This document shows positions 41,808 to 50,426 of a DNA stretch of 64,000 nucleotides, piece after piece. Position numbers and translations under genes: made by a program. The stretch's first letter is position 1; the number at the start of each line of letters is the position of its first letter. Location of the stretch: positions 1 through 64,000 of the forward strand of contig DATGSR010000115.1 in assembly GCA_035302405.1 (NCBI GenBank), read 5' to 3'. The notes under the pieces are model-generated. The model worked only from the letters and a program-made list of their open reading frames with translations. It had not been told where the DNA came from and made no database searches. Source of the stretch: CALKWS01 sp035302405 (GTDB lineage Bacteria; Actinomycetota; Actinomycetes; Actinomycetales; Beutenbergiaceae).

Positions 41808-44800
41808 CTACGACGGTGACGAAGCCGGATGAGGTACCGACGGCGGAATTTCGTGTGGCCGCGGTGTGCCGAATCGGTGTGCGGTGATCGAGACGGCTTG
41901 TTCCCGCAGGAATGACAGTAATTCTACGCGCCCGGCGCTTACCACTGGGCCGGAATAGATAGCCAATGCCGGTGAACCGTCGGTCGCCTGCGCCAATTCC
42001 GTTCGCGAGCCGCCGATCAACCGGATACGGCCGCCTACGCGGGCCAGGTGGCGCGCACGGTGGCGCCACTGGTCGGCATCCTCCTGGCGAACATCGGTGC
42101 CGACGTCGCGCGCGTACTGCTGCACTGGGCCGGGCACATCGATCGCCGAACTCAGGGTGACCCGAGACCCGCTACGAGCGCCCGCTGCGAGCACTCGCAG
42201 CAACTCCACCACCCGCTCGCCCTCATACCGAATGGTCACCGGCGTGGGGTGGTAACGCAGGGCGTTGTGTTCGCTGTGCAGTCCGGTGGCGTCGCGGACG
42301 ATCCCGAACTCCTCCGCCCAGGCCGCGACGTCGGTCTCTAGCGCGCCAGCGAGCCACGTGCGTTCGTCGTCGGCCACCTCCAACGCCTCGGCCGCGCGCA
42401 GAGCGCGCAGGGCGACTGGATCGGACAACTCCCCGGTGGGGGGCACGGGTTGATCGTGCCAAGTGCCCATCGCGAACAGGTAACTGGGTCCGCCCGCCTT
42501 GGTGCCGTTGCCGACGTTCGACTTCTTCCACCCGCCGAAGGGCTGGCGCTGCACGATCGCCCCGGTGATCCCGCGGTTGACGTACACGTTGCCGGCCTGG
42601 ACCGATTGCAGCCAGGTGTCGATCTCATCCTCGTCCAGCGAGTGCAGACCGGAGGTGAGGCCGTACTCGACCTGGTTGACCATCGTGATGGCCTCTTTCA
42701 GCGTCTCGGCGGTCATGATGCCGGTGATCGGCCCGAAGTACTCGGTCAAGTGATACTCCGAGCCCGGCCGTACCCCGGCTCGTACCCCGGGGCGCCACAA
42801 GGTTCCTTCGTCGTTCAACTGCTGGGGGCGCAGCACCCAGTTCTCGCCGGGACCCAAAGTGGTCAGCCCGGTGTGGAGTTTGCCTTCCGGGGGACCGATG
42901 ATCGGGCCGATTTGCGCCCGCTCATCCCACGGCATGCCAACGTGCAGGGAGGTGACCGCGTCCAGCAGTTGGCGATGGAACCGCTTGGAGCGGGCAACCG
43001 AGCCCACGAGGATGACCAGGGAGGCCGCGGAGCACTTTTGCCCGGCATGGCCGAACGCCGACAGCGCCACGTCATGCGCCGCCAGGTCCAGGTCAGCACT
43101 AGGGGTGACGACGATGGCGTTCTTGCCGCTGGTCTCGGCCAGGAGCGGCAGGTCGGTGCGCATCGAGCGGAACAGTTCAGCAGTCTCGTAGGCACCGGTG
43201 AGGATCAGTTGGTCAACGTGATCGTGAGCGATCAGCGCCGAGCCGAGGTCGTCTTCCCCGACCTGCACGTATTGGAGGACATCACGCGGTACGCCCGCCT
43301 CCCACAGGGCTTCGATCATCACTGCACCGGTACGTTTCGCCTGCGGTGCGGCCTTGAACACCACCGCGGATCCGGCAGCCAACGAGGAGAGGGTGGACCC
43401 GGCTGGGATGGCGGTGGGGAAGTTCCATGGGGGGGTCACCACCGTGACGTCCACCGGGGTGAACCTGGCGCCGGTCACCTGTTCCAGGCGTTTGGCGGAT
43501 TCGGCGTAGTAGTGGGCGAAGTCGATCGCTTCGCTGACCTCCGGGTCGCCCTGTTCCAGCACCTTGCCGCACTCGGCGCCCATGATCTCCAGCAGGTCCG
43601 CGCGGCGCGACTCCAGCACGTCCCCGGCCTGGTGCAGAATCTCGGCGCGGGCTTCGGCGCCCATCTCCCGCCATCCCGGTGCTGCAGCACGGGCGGTGGC
43701 AAAGGCCTCATCGAGGGCTTCGCGGGTGGTGATGGTGCCTTGCTCGAGAGTGTCCAGCCCCAACGTGCTGTTCTGCATCCGCGAGCGGATCCGAGCGCCC
43801 CATGCACGGTTGGCCGCTACGGACGTGTCGGTGTCGGCAGTGTTGCGGAACCGGTCCCGCGGCGCCGGTGGCTGCGGTTGCGTCCGGTCCTGCACGCGGT
43901 GCGGGGCCGGCACCTCGGTGGGCATGATGTGCAGCGAGTTCAGGAAACGCTGCCGTTCCCGGTCGAAGAGTGCTTCGTCGCTATTGAGGTCGAAGACCGC
44001 CGACATGAAGTTCTCATCGGAGGCACCCTCATCCAGGCGTCGCACCAGGTAGGCGATGGCGACGTCGAACTCTTGGGGGTGGACCACCGGGGTGTACAGC
44101 AGCAGGTTGCCGATGTCCTTGCGGATCGCGGCCGCCTCGGCGGTGGCCATGCCAAGCAGCATTTCGATATCGACCTCGTCGGGGCCGCATCCTCGTCGTT
44201 GAGCCAACAACCAGGCCAGGGCGAGGTCGAACAGGTTCTGCCCCGCCACTCCGATGTGGACCGAGCGGGTGTGTTCGGGGCGCAGTGCGTAATCCAGCAC
44301 CGCCTTGTAGGAGGCGTCGGTCTCCTGCTTCGAGCCCCAGGGGGCCAGCGGCCAGTTCCGCTGTTCGGCGTCCACCTTCTCCATGGGAAGGTTGGCGCCC
44401 TTGACCACCCGCACCTTGATCGGTGCCCCGCCCCGGTCCACTCTCGCGGCGGCCCACTGCTGCAACTCCATCATGGTGCTCAGCGCATCGGGCAGGTAGG
44501 CCTGCAGCACGATGCCGGCATGCAGGTCGTGGAACTCGGGCAGGTCCAACAGCGCTTTGAACACCGCCACGGTGACATCGAGGTCCTTGTACTCCTCCAT
44601 GTCCAGGTTGATGAACTTCTGCCCGCTAGGGGCGTTTCGGGCGAGCCGGAACAGCGGCACCAGCGCCTCTACGGCATCGGACACCGCCTCATCGAAGGAC
44701 CACGGGCTGTGCGGAGCCACGGTGGAGGAGACCTTGATCGAGATGTAGTCGACGTCGTCGCGGGCCAGCAGTCGTCGCGTGCCCTCTACCCGCCGTGCGG

Positions 44801-45281
44801 CCTCCTCCTTACCCAGGATCGCCTCACCGAGCAGGTTGATGTTCAGCCGCGCACCGGGCTGCCTGCTGCGGATGCGTTTGAGTGCGGGCCCCAACTTGCG
44901 TTCCGATGCGTCCACCAACAGGTGCCGGACCATCTGCCGCAATGTCGCCTTCGCGATGGGCACCACGACGCCGGGGGCGACCTTGCTGAGTTCCGCCCCC
45001 ACGCGCACCGCGGTGCGTAGCGGCCAACTGAGGAACTGCGGAATGATCGGTACCAGGTCCTGGAGTTGCCGGGCGGCGGCCCGGTGGTCCTCCGGACGGA
45101 TCACACCGTCGATGAAACGGACGGTGAACGTGAGCCCGTTCTCGTCACGTAGTACGTCCGCCAAGCGTTTGGCTGCCGGATCAACCGGCTCCAGCCGGCT
45201 GGCGTCCAACCAGCGCCGGACGAGGGCAATTGCTTCTTCGGCAAGGGCTTCGTCGATGGCTGTGCCCGTTTTTTCCGTCAC
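41808..45281 (-). CDS. putA: Bifunctional proline dehydrogenase / glutamate-semialdehyde dehydrogenase
   Basis: A 1157-residue enzyme converting proline to glutamate. The PRODH TIM barrel spans about residues 70-470: GARLNINLLGEAILG, YISIKVSSTVAPHSPWSF, INLDMEEYKDLDVTVAVF and IKVRVVKGANLPMEKV, with FAD-site residues. The P5C dehydrogenase follows from about 515: TPPWNFPTAIPAGST, the catalytic region LLAETSGKNAIVV, and the nucleophile Cys in GHAGQKCSAASLVIL near 748. A roughly 150-residue C-terminal extension follows. There is no DNA-binding ribbon-helix-helix at the N-terminus, so it is not self-repressing. GTG 45281 has GGAGGTC at good spacing; the upstream GTG 45296 would put that site inside the gene. 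Confidence 0.94.
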   Translation of the reverse strand: MTEKTGTAIDEALAEEAIALVRRWLDASRLEPVDPAAKRLADVLRDENGLTFTVRFIDGVIRPEDHRAAARQLQDLVPIIPQFLSWPLRTAVRVGAELSKVAPGVVVPIAKATLRQMVRHLLVDASERKLGPALKRIRSRQPGARLNINLLGEAILGKEEAARRVEGTRRLLARDDVDYISIKVSSTVAPHSPWSFDEAVSDAVEALVPLFRLARNAPSGQKFINLDMEEYKDLDVTVAVFKALLDLPEFHDLHAGIVLQAYLPDALSTMMELQQWAAARVDRGGAPIKVRVVKGANLPMEKVDAEQRNWPLAPWGSKQETDASYKAVLDYALRPEHTRSVHIGVAGQNLFDLALAWLLAQRRGCGPDEVDIEMLLGMATAEAAAIRKDIGNLLLYTPVVHPQEFDVAIAYLVRRLDEGASDENFMSAVFDLNSDEALFDRERQRFLNSLHIMPTEVPAPHRVQDRTQPQPPAPRDRFRNTADTDTSVAANRAWGARIRSRMQNSTLGLDTLEQGTITTREALDEAFATARAAAPGWREMGAEARAEILHQAGDVLESRRADLLEIMGAECGKVLEQGDPEVSEAIDFAHYYAESAKRLEQVTGARFTPVDVTVVTPPWNFPTAIPAGSTLSSLAAGSAVVFKAAPQAKRTGAVMIEALWEAGVPRDVLQYVQVGEDDLGSALIAHDHVDQLILTGAYETAELFRSMRTDLPLLAETSGKNAIVVTPSADLDLAAHDVALSAFGHAGQKCSAASLVILVGSVARSKRFHRQLLDAVTSLHVGMPWDERAQIGPIIGPPEGKLHTGLTTLGPGENWVLRPQQLNDEGTLWRPGVRAGVRPGSEYHLTEYFGPITGIMTAETLKEAITMVNQVEYGLTSGLHSLDEDEIDTWLQSVQAGNVYVNRGITGAIVQRQPFGGWKKSNVGNGTKAGGPSYLFAMGTWHDQPVPPTGELSDPVALRALRAAEALEVADDERTWLAGALETDVAAWAEEFGIVRDATGLHSEHNALRYHPTPVTIRYEGERVVELLRVLAAGARSGSRVTLSSAIDVPGPVQQYARDVGTDVRQEDADQWRHRARHLARVGGRIRLIGGSRTELAQATDGSPALAIYSGPVVSAGRVELLSFLREQAVSITAHRFGTPRPHEIPPSVPHPASSPS

Positions 45282-45372
45282 GCTGTTGACCTCCACGTCC
45301 CCAGGGGCGTTGATGCCTGTTCGTCAGTCTGCCAGTCTCGATCTTTCGTGTTAAGCGAGAAAAAGCGAATGG

Positions 45373-45402
45373 TATTGTTCGGGATCTTCGAAAGGTATGC
45401 GG
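45373..45402 (+). promoter_or_regulatory. Promoter and ribosome site of the LysR gene
   Basis: TATTGT at 45373-45378 is a good -10; TTAAGC at 45351-45356 is a weak -35 with a 16-nt spacer. AAAGG at 45391-45395 is 7 nt before ATG 45403, which decides against ATG 45397. The region is AT-richer than its surroundings and is shared with divergent putA. Confidence 0.5.
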
Positions 45403-46299
45403 ATGTGGGATGCTCACCGGTTACGCCTGCTCCGGGAACTTGAACTGCGCGGCACGATTACCTCGGTCGCTTCAACGCTCAACTATGCCCCCTCGTCGGT
45501 ATCCCAGCAGCTTGCGCGCCTGGAATCCGAGGTGGGGGTGGCACTCCTGGAGCAGGACGGCCGGCGAGTACGCCTGACGGCCGCTGGACGGCGAGTGGCC
45601 CGGCACGCGGCCCGGGTCATCGATCTGCAGGAGCAGGTACGCAGTGAGTTGGCCCGGAACGAGCCCCAAGCCGAGACGGTGCGCGTGGCGACGTTGGAAA
45701 CCGGCGCGCGCGCACTGCTGCCGCACGCGCTGAGCAGTGTGCGCGCACGTGCGCCGCACGTGCGCATCGAGGCGTCGGTGGTTCCTCCGGAGTACGGGCT
45801 GGCGGAACTGGAGGCGCGCGGCTTCGACCTGGCGATGGCCGAGCAGTACCCCGGGTACAGCAGGCCCCACGCCGAGACATTGCACCGGGAGACGTTGGGC
45901 ACCGACACGATGCGACTCGCAGTTCCTGAAGACAGTCCGATCCGATCGTTGGCGGACACCCGCGAGGATCCGTGGGTGATGGAGCCAGAGGGCACCGCGG
46001 CCAGGCATTGGGCCATTCAGCAGTGCCGCGCGGCCGGGTTCGAACCTGACATCCGCTTCCACTCGGCCGACCTGGGTGTGCATATCCACCTCATTCGTGC
46101 CGGGCATGCCGTGAGTTTGCTGCCGGACCTGGTGTGGACCACGCCGCCCGAGGGCATCCGCCGGATTACGCTCACCGGGCCGTTCCAACGCGAACTTTTC
46201 ACTTCGGTTCGGCACGCCAGCGTGGGTCGGCCGGCGATCGTGGCGCTGCGTACCGCACTACGGCAGGCGCTCAGCGACGTACAGAACCGGAACCATTGA
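45403..46299 (+). CDS. LysR-family transcriptional regulator, probable putA regulator
   Basis: A 298-residue LysR regulator. The N-terminal winged helix starts WDAHRLRLLRELELRGTITSVASTLNYAPSSVSQQLARLESEVGVALLEQDG. The remainder is a type-2 periplasmic-binding-like ligand domain (VRVATLETGARALLPHALSSVRA near residue 90; FRSADLG-like FHSADLGVHIHLIRAGHAVSLLPDLV near 225). It is transcribed away from putA across a 121-bp spacer, the standard layout for a LysR that controls its neighbour, so proline or P5C is a plausible effector. That is inferred from position only. Confidence 0.84.
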   Translation: MWDAHRLRLLRELELRGTITSVASTLNYAPSSVSQQLARLESEVGVALLEQDGRRVRLTAAGRRVARHAARVIDLQEQVRSELARNEPQAETVRVATLETGARALLPHALSSVRARAPHVRIEASVVPPEYGLAELEARGFDLAMAEQYPGYSRPHAETLHRETLGTDTMRLAVPEDSPIRSLADTREDPWVMEPEGTAARHWAIQQCRAAGFEPDIRFHSADLGVHIHLIRAGHAVSLLPDLVWTTPPEGIRRITLTGPFQRELFTSVRHASVGRPAIVALRTALRQALSDVQNRNH

Positions 46300-46335
46300 G
46301 CCAGCCGGCCGGCGCGGTGCCGATGAGCGCTGGGC

Positions 46336-46360
46336 GCGGTGTCCCTCCGAGGGGCACCGC
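46336..46360 (+). terminator. Hairpin after the LysR gene
   Basis: A 10-bp stem with one G-T pair and a 5-nt loop (GCGGTGTCCC, TCCGA, GGGGCACCGC), 36 nt after the LysR stop. No T-tract. The left arm is part of a weak GGCGCGGTG repeat at 46311 and 46333. Confidence 0.5.
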
Positions 46361-46450
46361 GTTACCCTGGCAATGGCTGGGACCGACCAGTACCAGTCGG
46401 TGACGCGGTGCCGCCGCGGACAGAACTGGCAGTGCGAGTGAGGAGGAGAC

Positions 46451-46678
46451 ATGAGCACCATCCCTGGTGATGAGTCCTGGAACGACGCCGGACTGGTTGA
46501 TCCCGATGCGCACGAACCGGTCAACCTGGTCGATGAGGTCTCCCGCACCTCGGCCGACTCCGGAGAGGATTACACCCCGGGCACGCCCCGCCCCGATCTG
46601 TTCGGTGAGGCCAGCGAGGCCGATGTGGCAGACCAGGCGGTAGCGCTGCCACCCAGCCCGGAGGACCCGGACGCCTGA
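46451..46678 (+). CDS. Small acidic hypothetical protein
   Basis: A 75-residue acidic, probably unstructured protein: MSTIPGDESWNDAGLVDPD, then VNLVDEVSRTSADSGEDYTPGTPRPDL and an Asp/Ala/Pro-rich end. A strong GAGGAGGAGAC ribosome site directly precedes ATG 46451, codon bias is normal, and it is on the smc strand 110 nt upstream. I do not recognise a named family. It has no membrane segment, Cys or catalytic motif. Confidence 0.7.
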   Translation: MSTIPGDESWNDAGLVDPDAHEPVNLVDEVSRTSADSGEDYTPGTPRPDLFGEASEADVADQAVALPPSPEDPDA

Positions 46679-46775
46679 GCCCGTAGAAGCGAGAAGCGCC
46701 CGCCCTAACGCGTGAACCGCGCGCGGCCGGGCTTGAACGTGTCGCGTTGTTCGCCCGGTGAGCCGCAGCCGCCGT

Positions 46776-46788
46776 TAGAGTGACCGAC
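46776..46788 (+). promoter_or_regulatory. Leaderless -10 element of smc
   Basis: TAGAGT at 46776-46781 ends 7 nt before GTG 46789. This fixes the start at GTG 46789 (HLKTLTLRGF) rather than GTG 46780, which lies inside the hexamer. Confidence 0.6.
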
Positions 46789-49700
46789 GTGCACCTGAAG
46801 ACGTTGACGCTGCGTGGTTTCAAGTCCTTCGCCTCGGCGACCACGCTGCATCTGGAGCCGGGAATCACCTGTGTGGTGGGCCCCAACGGCTCCGGGAAGT
46901 CCAACGTTGTCGACGCCCTGGCCTGGGTGATGGGGGAGCAGGGGGCAAAATCCCTGCGCGGCGGCGCGATGGCCGACGTGATCTTCGCGGGCACCTCCAA
47001 GCGGCCGCCGTTGGGCCGGGCCGAGGTGTCCTTGACCATCGACAACTCCGACGGGCTTCTGCCAATCGAATACTCCGAGGTGACGATCTCTCGCACCTTG
47101 TTCTCCGGCGGCGCCTCGGAGTACGCGATCAACGGCACCCCGTGCCGGCTGTTGGACATCCAGGACTTGCTCTCGGACACCGGAATGGGCCGGGAGATGC
47201 ACGTCATCGTCGGCCAGGGGCGTCTCGACTCGGTGCTCCAGGCGAGCCCGGAGGAGCGCCGCCACTTCATCGAGGAGGCTGCCGGCATCCTCAAGCACCG
47301 CCGCCGTAAGGAACGAGCGCTGCGCAAACTGGAGACGATGTCGGCGAACCTGGCCCGCGTCAGCGACCTGTCCGCGGAGATTCGCCGGCAGTTGGGTCCG
47401 CTGGCCAAGCAGGCCGATGTAGCCCGCCGCGCCCAGGTGGTCCAGGTGGACCTGCGCGATGCCCGGGCCCGGCTCTTGGCTGACGACTTGGTGCAACTCA
47501 CCTCTTCCCTGGCTCAGGAGATCGCCGATGAGACCGCGATCCGCGAGGAACGTGAGCAGGTGGAGGCGGCCCAAGAGAGCCGGCGACGACGACTGGCAGC
47601 CCTGGAAGCCGAGGCGGCGGCGGCCGCACCACGGCTGAGCGAAGCCACGGAGACCTGGTATCGGCTGTCCAGCCTGCGGGAGCGGCTGCGAGGGACGGCG
47701 ACCTTGGCCGCTGAACGCACCAGGCTGCTCGGCTCGGCGAGTGAGCCCCAGCAGGGCCAGGATCCTGAGGACCTGGATGCGCAGGCGCGCAACACCCGGC
47801 AGGCGGAAGCCGATCTGCGTGCGGAACTGGAGACTGCCCAGCAGAAGTTGGAAACGGCCCAGCAGGCGCGCAAGACCGCCGAAGCGGCGGCGGCCGAAGC
47901 CGAACGGGAACTCGCCGCCGTCCACAGGGGTGTGGCCGACCGCAGGGAAGGGCTGGCCAAACTCACCGGCCAGGTCGGTGCCCGGCGAAGCAGGCTCGAA
48001 GGCATCGAGTCCGAATTGGCACGGCTGCGCAACGACCTGCAGGACGCCGAGCGCCGGCACGAGGAGGCCCGAGCAGGATTCGCCGGACTTGAACAGACCG
48101 TCGTCGGTGCCCACGAAGGGGAAGAGGGACTGGATGCGGCCCACGAGGCGGCCCTGGAGGCACTGGAGGCGGCGCAGGCCAAGGTGAACGAACTCACCGA
48201 GGCCGAGCGAGTTGCCGAAGCCGACCGGTCCACCTGGGCGGCCCGAAGAGACGCGCTGGACTTGTCCATGGCGCGTAAGGACGGCACCGGCACGCTGCTC
48301 GAGGGGGACGGGCCCGCCGGGGTGCTCGGGCCGCTCGCTGATCGAATCAACATCGAGCCGGGGTTCGAGAACGCTATCGCGGCCGCCCTCGGGCCGTTAG
48401 CCGATGCCGCAGCCGTGGAAACGGTGGAAGCCGGCGTGGAGGGGGTGCGACTGGTACGAGACCAGGACGCCGGCCAAGCCCACATGGTGGTCGCCGCCGC
48501 AGCAGCGCCGAGCCGTGACACCGGTCCGGCCCCATCGGGGCGCTGGGCCCGGAACCTGATCACCGCCGCCGACTCGTTACAGCCCGCCCTTGAATCCTTA
48601 CTGGCCGAGGTGGTGGTGGTCCAGGACCTCGAGGAGGCACGCCGGCTGGTGGCCGAGCACGACCTGACCGCGGTGACGATCGACGGAGACGTCGTTGCCC
48701 GCACCCACGTCCGCGGCGGCTCGAGCGGTGGACCTTCGGTGCTGGAACTGCACGCGGCGCGGGAGGAGGCCGACCAGAAACTGCAGGACGCCACCGCACG
48801 TGCGGAACAGGCGCGCTTCGCGCTGGGCCCGGCACGGGAGCAGGTCAAGTCCGCCCAGCAGGACGTGGACGCCACCTTGGCGGCATTACATGAGTCCGAT
48901 GCGCAACTGGCGGCCGTCGCAGAGAAGTTGGGCCACTTCCAGTCGGTCATGCGCGCCGCGGCGGGGGAGAGTGAACGAGCCCAACGGGCGATCGAGGAGG
49001 CGGAGGCCACCCGCGAGACGGTTGCGGCCGAACTGGCCGAACTGGCTGACCGACTGGAACGGGCGCAGGCCGAACCCGACGAGCAGAACACCGACGTGGA
49101 GGGCGCCACGGCGCGGCGGGACGCTACCGCCCAGGAGGCTACTGCCGCCCGGGGAGCGGAGACCGAGGCCCGGCTGCTGCTGCGCACCATCGAAGAGCGC
49201 GTCCGTGCAATCGCCTCCCGCGCCGAATCCTTGGAACGCGCCGCCGCCGCAGAACGCCACGCACGCGAGGTCGCCGCCGAACGGGCCAGACGGCGCGCCG
49301 AGCAGGCCGCGATCGCCACGGAGGTACACCAGGGGGCGCAGGCCGGGCTGGTGCACCTGGACCATTCCTTGAACCTGGCACAGCAACGACGCGAACAGGC
49401 CGAGGCGGAGCGGGCAGAACGCGAGGAAGCCCTGCGCGCGGTGCGTACCGAATTGGATGAACTGTCCGCACGGCACGCCGAACTCACCGATGTGGTGCAT
49501 CGCGACGAGGTCGCCCGGGCCCAGCACAAACTACGCATCGAGCAACTCGAGCAACGCGCCATCGAGGAACTCGGCCTGGACCCCGAGGTGCTCGTCGCCG
49601 AATATGGGCCGGACCAACTCATCCCGCCGGTACCGCAGGCCGGCGCGGCCGATGACGAGGAACTACCCGAGCCCCGCCCCTACGTGCGCGCTGAACAGGA

Positions 49701-50340
49701 GAAGCGGTACAAGGCCGCTCAGCGCGCCCTGGCGCTGCTGGGCAAGGTCAACCCGCTGGCGTTGGAGGAGCACGCTGCCCTCGAGGAACGGCACCAGTTC
49801 CTCACCGAGCAACTCACCGACCTGAAGAAGTCCAAGGCCGATCTGTTGCAGATCATCGCCGAGATCGATGACCGCGTGGAGGAGGTATTCACGGCCGCCT
49901 ATCACGACACCGCCGCCCAGTTCGAGGAGGTGTTCTCCCGGTTGTTCCCCGGTGGTCAGGGCCGGTTGGTGCTCACCGACCCCGACGACATGCTCACCAC
50001 CGGCGTGGACGTGCACGCGCAGCCTCCGGGAAAGAAGATCAACCGGCTCTCGCTGCTCTCCGGCGGTGAGCGGTCGCTGACCGCGGTGGCGTTGCTGATC
50101 GCGATCTTCAAGGCCCGGCCCAGTCCCTTTTACGTCATGGATGAGGTCGAAGCGGCCCTGGACGACGTGAACCTCGGCCGGTTGCTGGAGATCTTCACCG
50201 AACTTCGCAACGATTCCCAACTGATCGTCATCACCCACCAGAAGCGCACCATGGAGATCGCCGACGCACTGTACGGGGCGAGTATGCGAGGCGACGGCGT
50301 GACCCAGGTGATCTCCCAACGCATCCGGCAGGACGCCTGA
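46789..50340 (+). CDS. smc: Chromosome segregation protein SMC
   Basis: A 1183-residue SMC ATPase that forms the ring-shaped condensin with ScpA/B. HLKTLTLRGFKSFASATTL leads to Walker A in CVVGPNGSGKSNVVDALAWVMGEQ near residue 31. The first coiled coil spans about 165-495. The hinge is about 505-650, starting with GPAGVLGPLADRINIEPGFENAIAAALG, and is followed by the return coiled coil to about 1000. The signature LLSGGERSLTAVALLIAIFKA is near 1090 and Walker B is PFYVMDEVEAALDDVNLGRLL. Very rich in Ala, Glu and Arg in the coils. The GTG start is set by the promoter spacing. ftsY follows 86 nt downstream, a common actinobacterial order. Confidence 0.96.
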   Translation: MHLKTLTLRGFKSFASATTLHLEPGITCVVGPNGSGKSNVVDALAWVMGEQGAKSLRGGAMADVIFAGTSKRPPLGRAEVSLTIDNSDGLLPIEYSEVTISRTLFSGGASEYAINGTPCRLLDIQDLLSDTGMGREMHVIVGQGRLDSVLQASPEERRHFIEEAAGILKHRRRKERALRKLETMSANLARVSDLSAEIRRQLGPLAKQADVARRAQVVQVDLRDARARLLADDLVQLTSSLAQEIADETAIREEREQVEAAQESRRRRLAALEAEAAAAAPRLSEATETWYRLSSLRERLRGTATLAAERTRLLGSASEPQQGQDPEDLDAQARNTRQAEADLRAELETAQQKLETAQQARKTAEAAAAEAERELAAVHRGVADRREGLAKLTGQVGARRSRLEGIESELARLRNDLQDAERRHEEARAGFAGLEQTVVGAHEGEEGLDAAHEAALEALEAAQAKVNELTEAERVAEADRSTWAARRDALDLSMARKDGTGTLLEGDGPAGVLGPLADRINIEPGFENAIAAALGPLADAAAVETVEAGVEGVRLVRDQDAGQAHMVVAAAAAPSRDTGPAPSGRWARNLITAADSLQPALESLLAEVVVVQDLEEARRLVAEHDLTAVTIDGDVVARTHVRGGSSGGPSVLELHAAREEADQKLQDATARAEQARFALGPAREQVKSAQQDVDATLAALHESDAQLAAVAEKLGHFQSVMRAAAGESERAQRAIEEAEATRETVAAELAELADRLERAQAEPDEQNTDVEGATARRDATAQEATAARGAETEARLLLRTIEERVRAIASRAESLERAAAAERHAREVAAERARRRAEQAAIATEVHQGAQAGLVHLDHSLNLAQQRREQAEAERAEREEALRAVRTELDELSARHAELTDVVHRDEVARAQHKLRIEQLEQRAIEELGLDPEVLVAEYGPDQLIPPVPQAGAADDEELPEPRPYVRAEQEKRYKAAQRALALLGKVNPLALEEHAALEERHQFLTEQLTDLKKSKADLLQIIAEIDDRVEEVFTAAYHDTAAQFEEVFSRLFPGGQGRLVLTDPDDMLTTGVDVHAQPPGKKINRLSLLSGGERSLTAVALLIAIFKARPSPFYVMDEVEAALDDVNLGRLLEIFTELRNDSQLIVITHQKRTMEIADALYGASMRGDGVTQVISQRIRQDA

Positions 50341-50413
50341 GCCCTCCGGTAGGGCGCAGCGCAGGCCGGGGCGGGTTCCGTCGTCTGGTTCGCAGGCACC
50401 GGCCGGTGTAGGC

Positions 50414-50426
50414 CACACTGGATGTC
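50414..50426 (+). promoter_or_regulatory. Possible leaderless -10 of ftsY
   Basis: CACACT at 50414-50419 ends 7 nt before GTG 50427. It deviates from TANNNT at the first base but has the right spacing, and there is no ribosome site. Confidence 0.35.

Noticed and set aside
42450..45020. An 850-residue plus-strand open frame opposite putA
   Set aside because: Antisense shadow; low-complexity His/Gly/Arg-rich text and no ribosome site, while PutA motifs are intact on the minus strand.
46301..46335. Possible tandem array after the LysR gene
   Set aside because: GGCGCGGTG occurs twice about 22 bases apart, but the rest of the units do not match and the second copy is part of a hairpin; reported as a terminator instead.
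47514..49622. Minus-strand Ser/Ala/Arg-rich open frame inside smc
   Set aside because: It mirrors the SMC coiled-coil codons (GCG, GAG, CGC read backwards) and is not a real gene.
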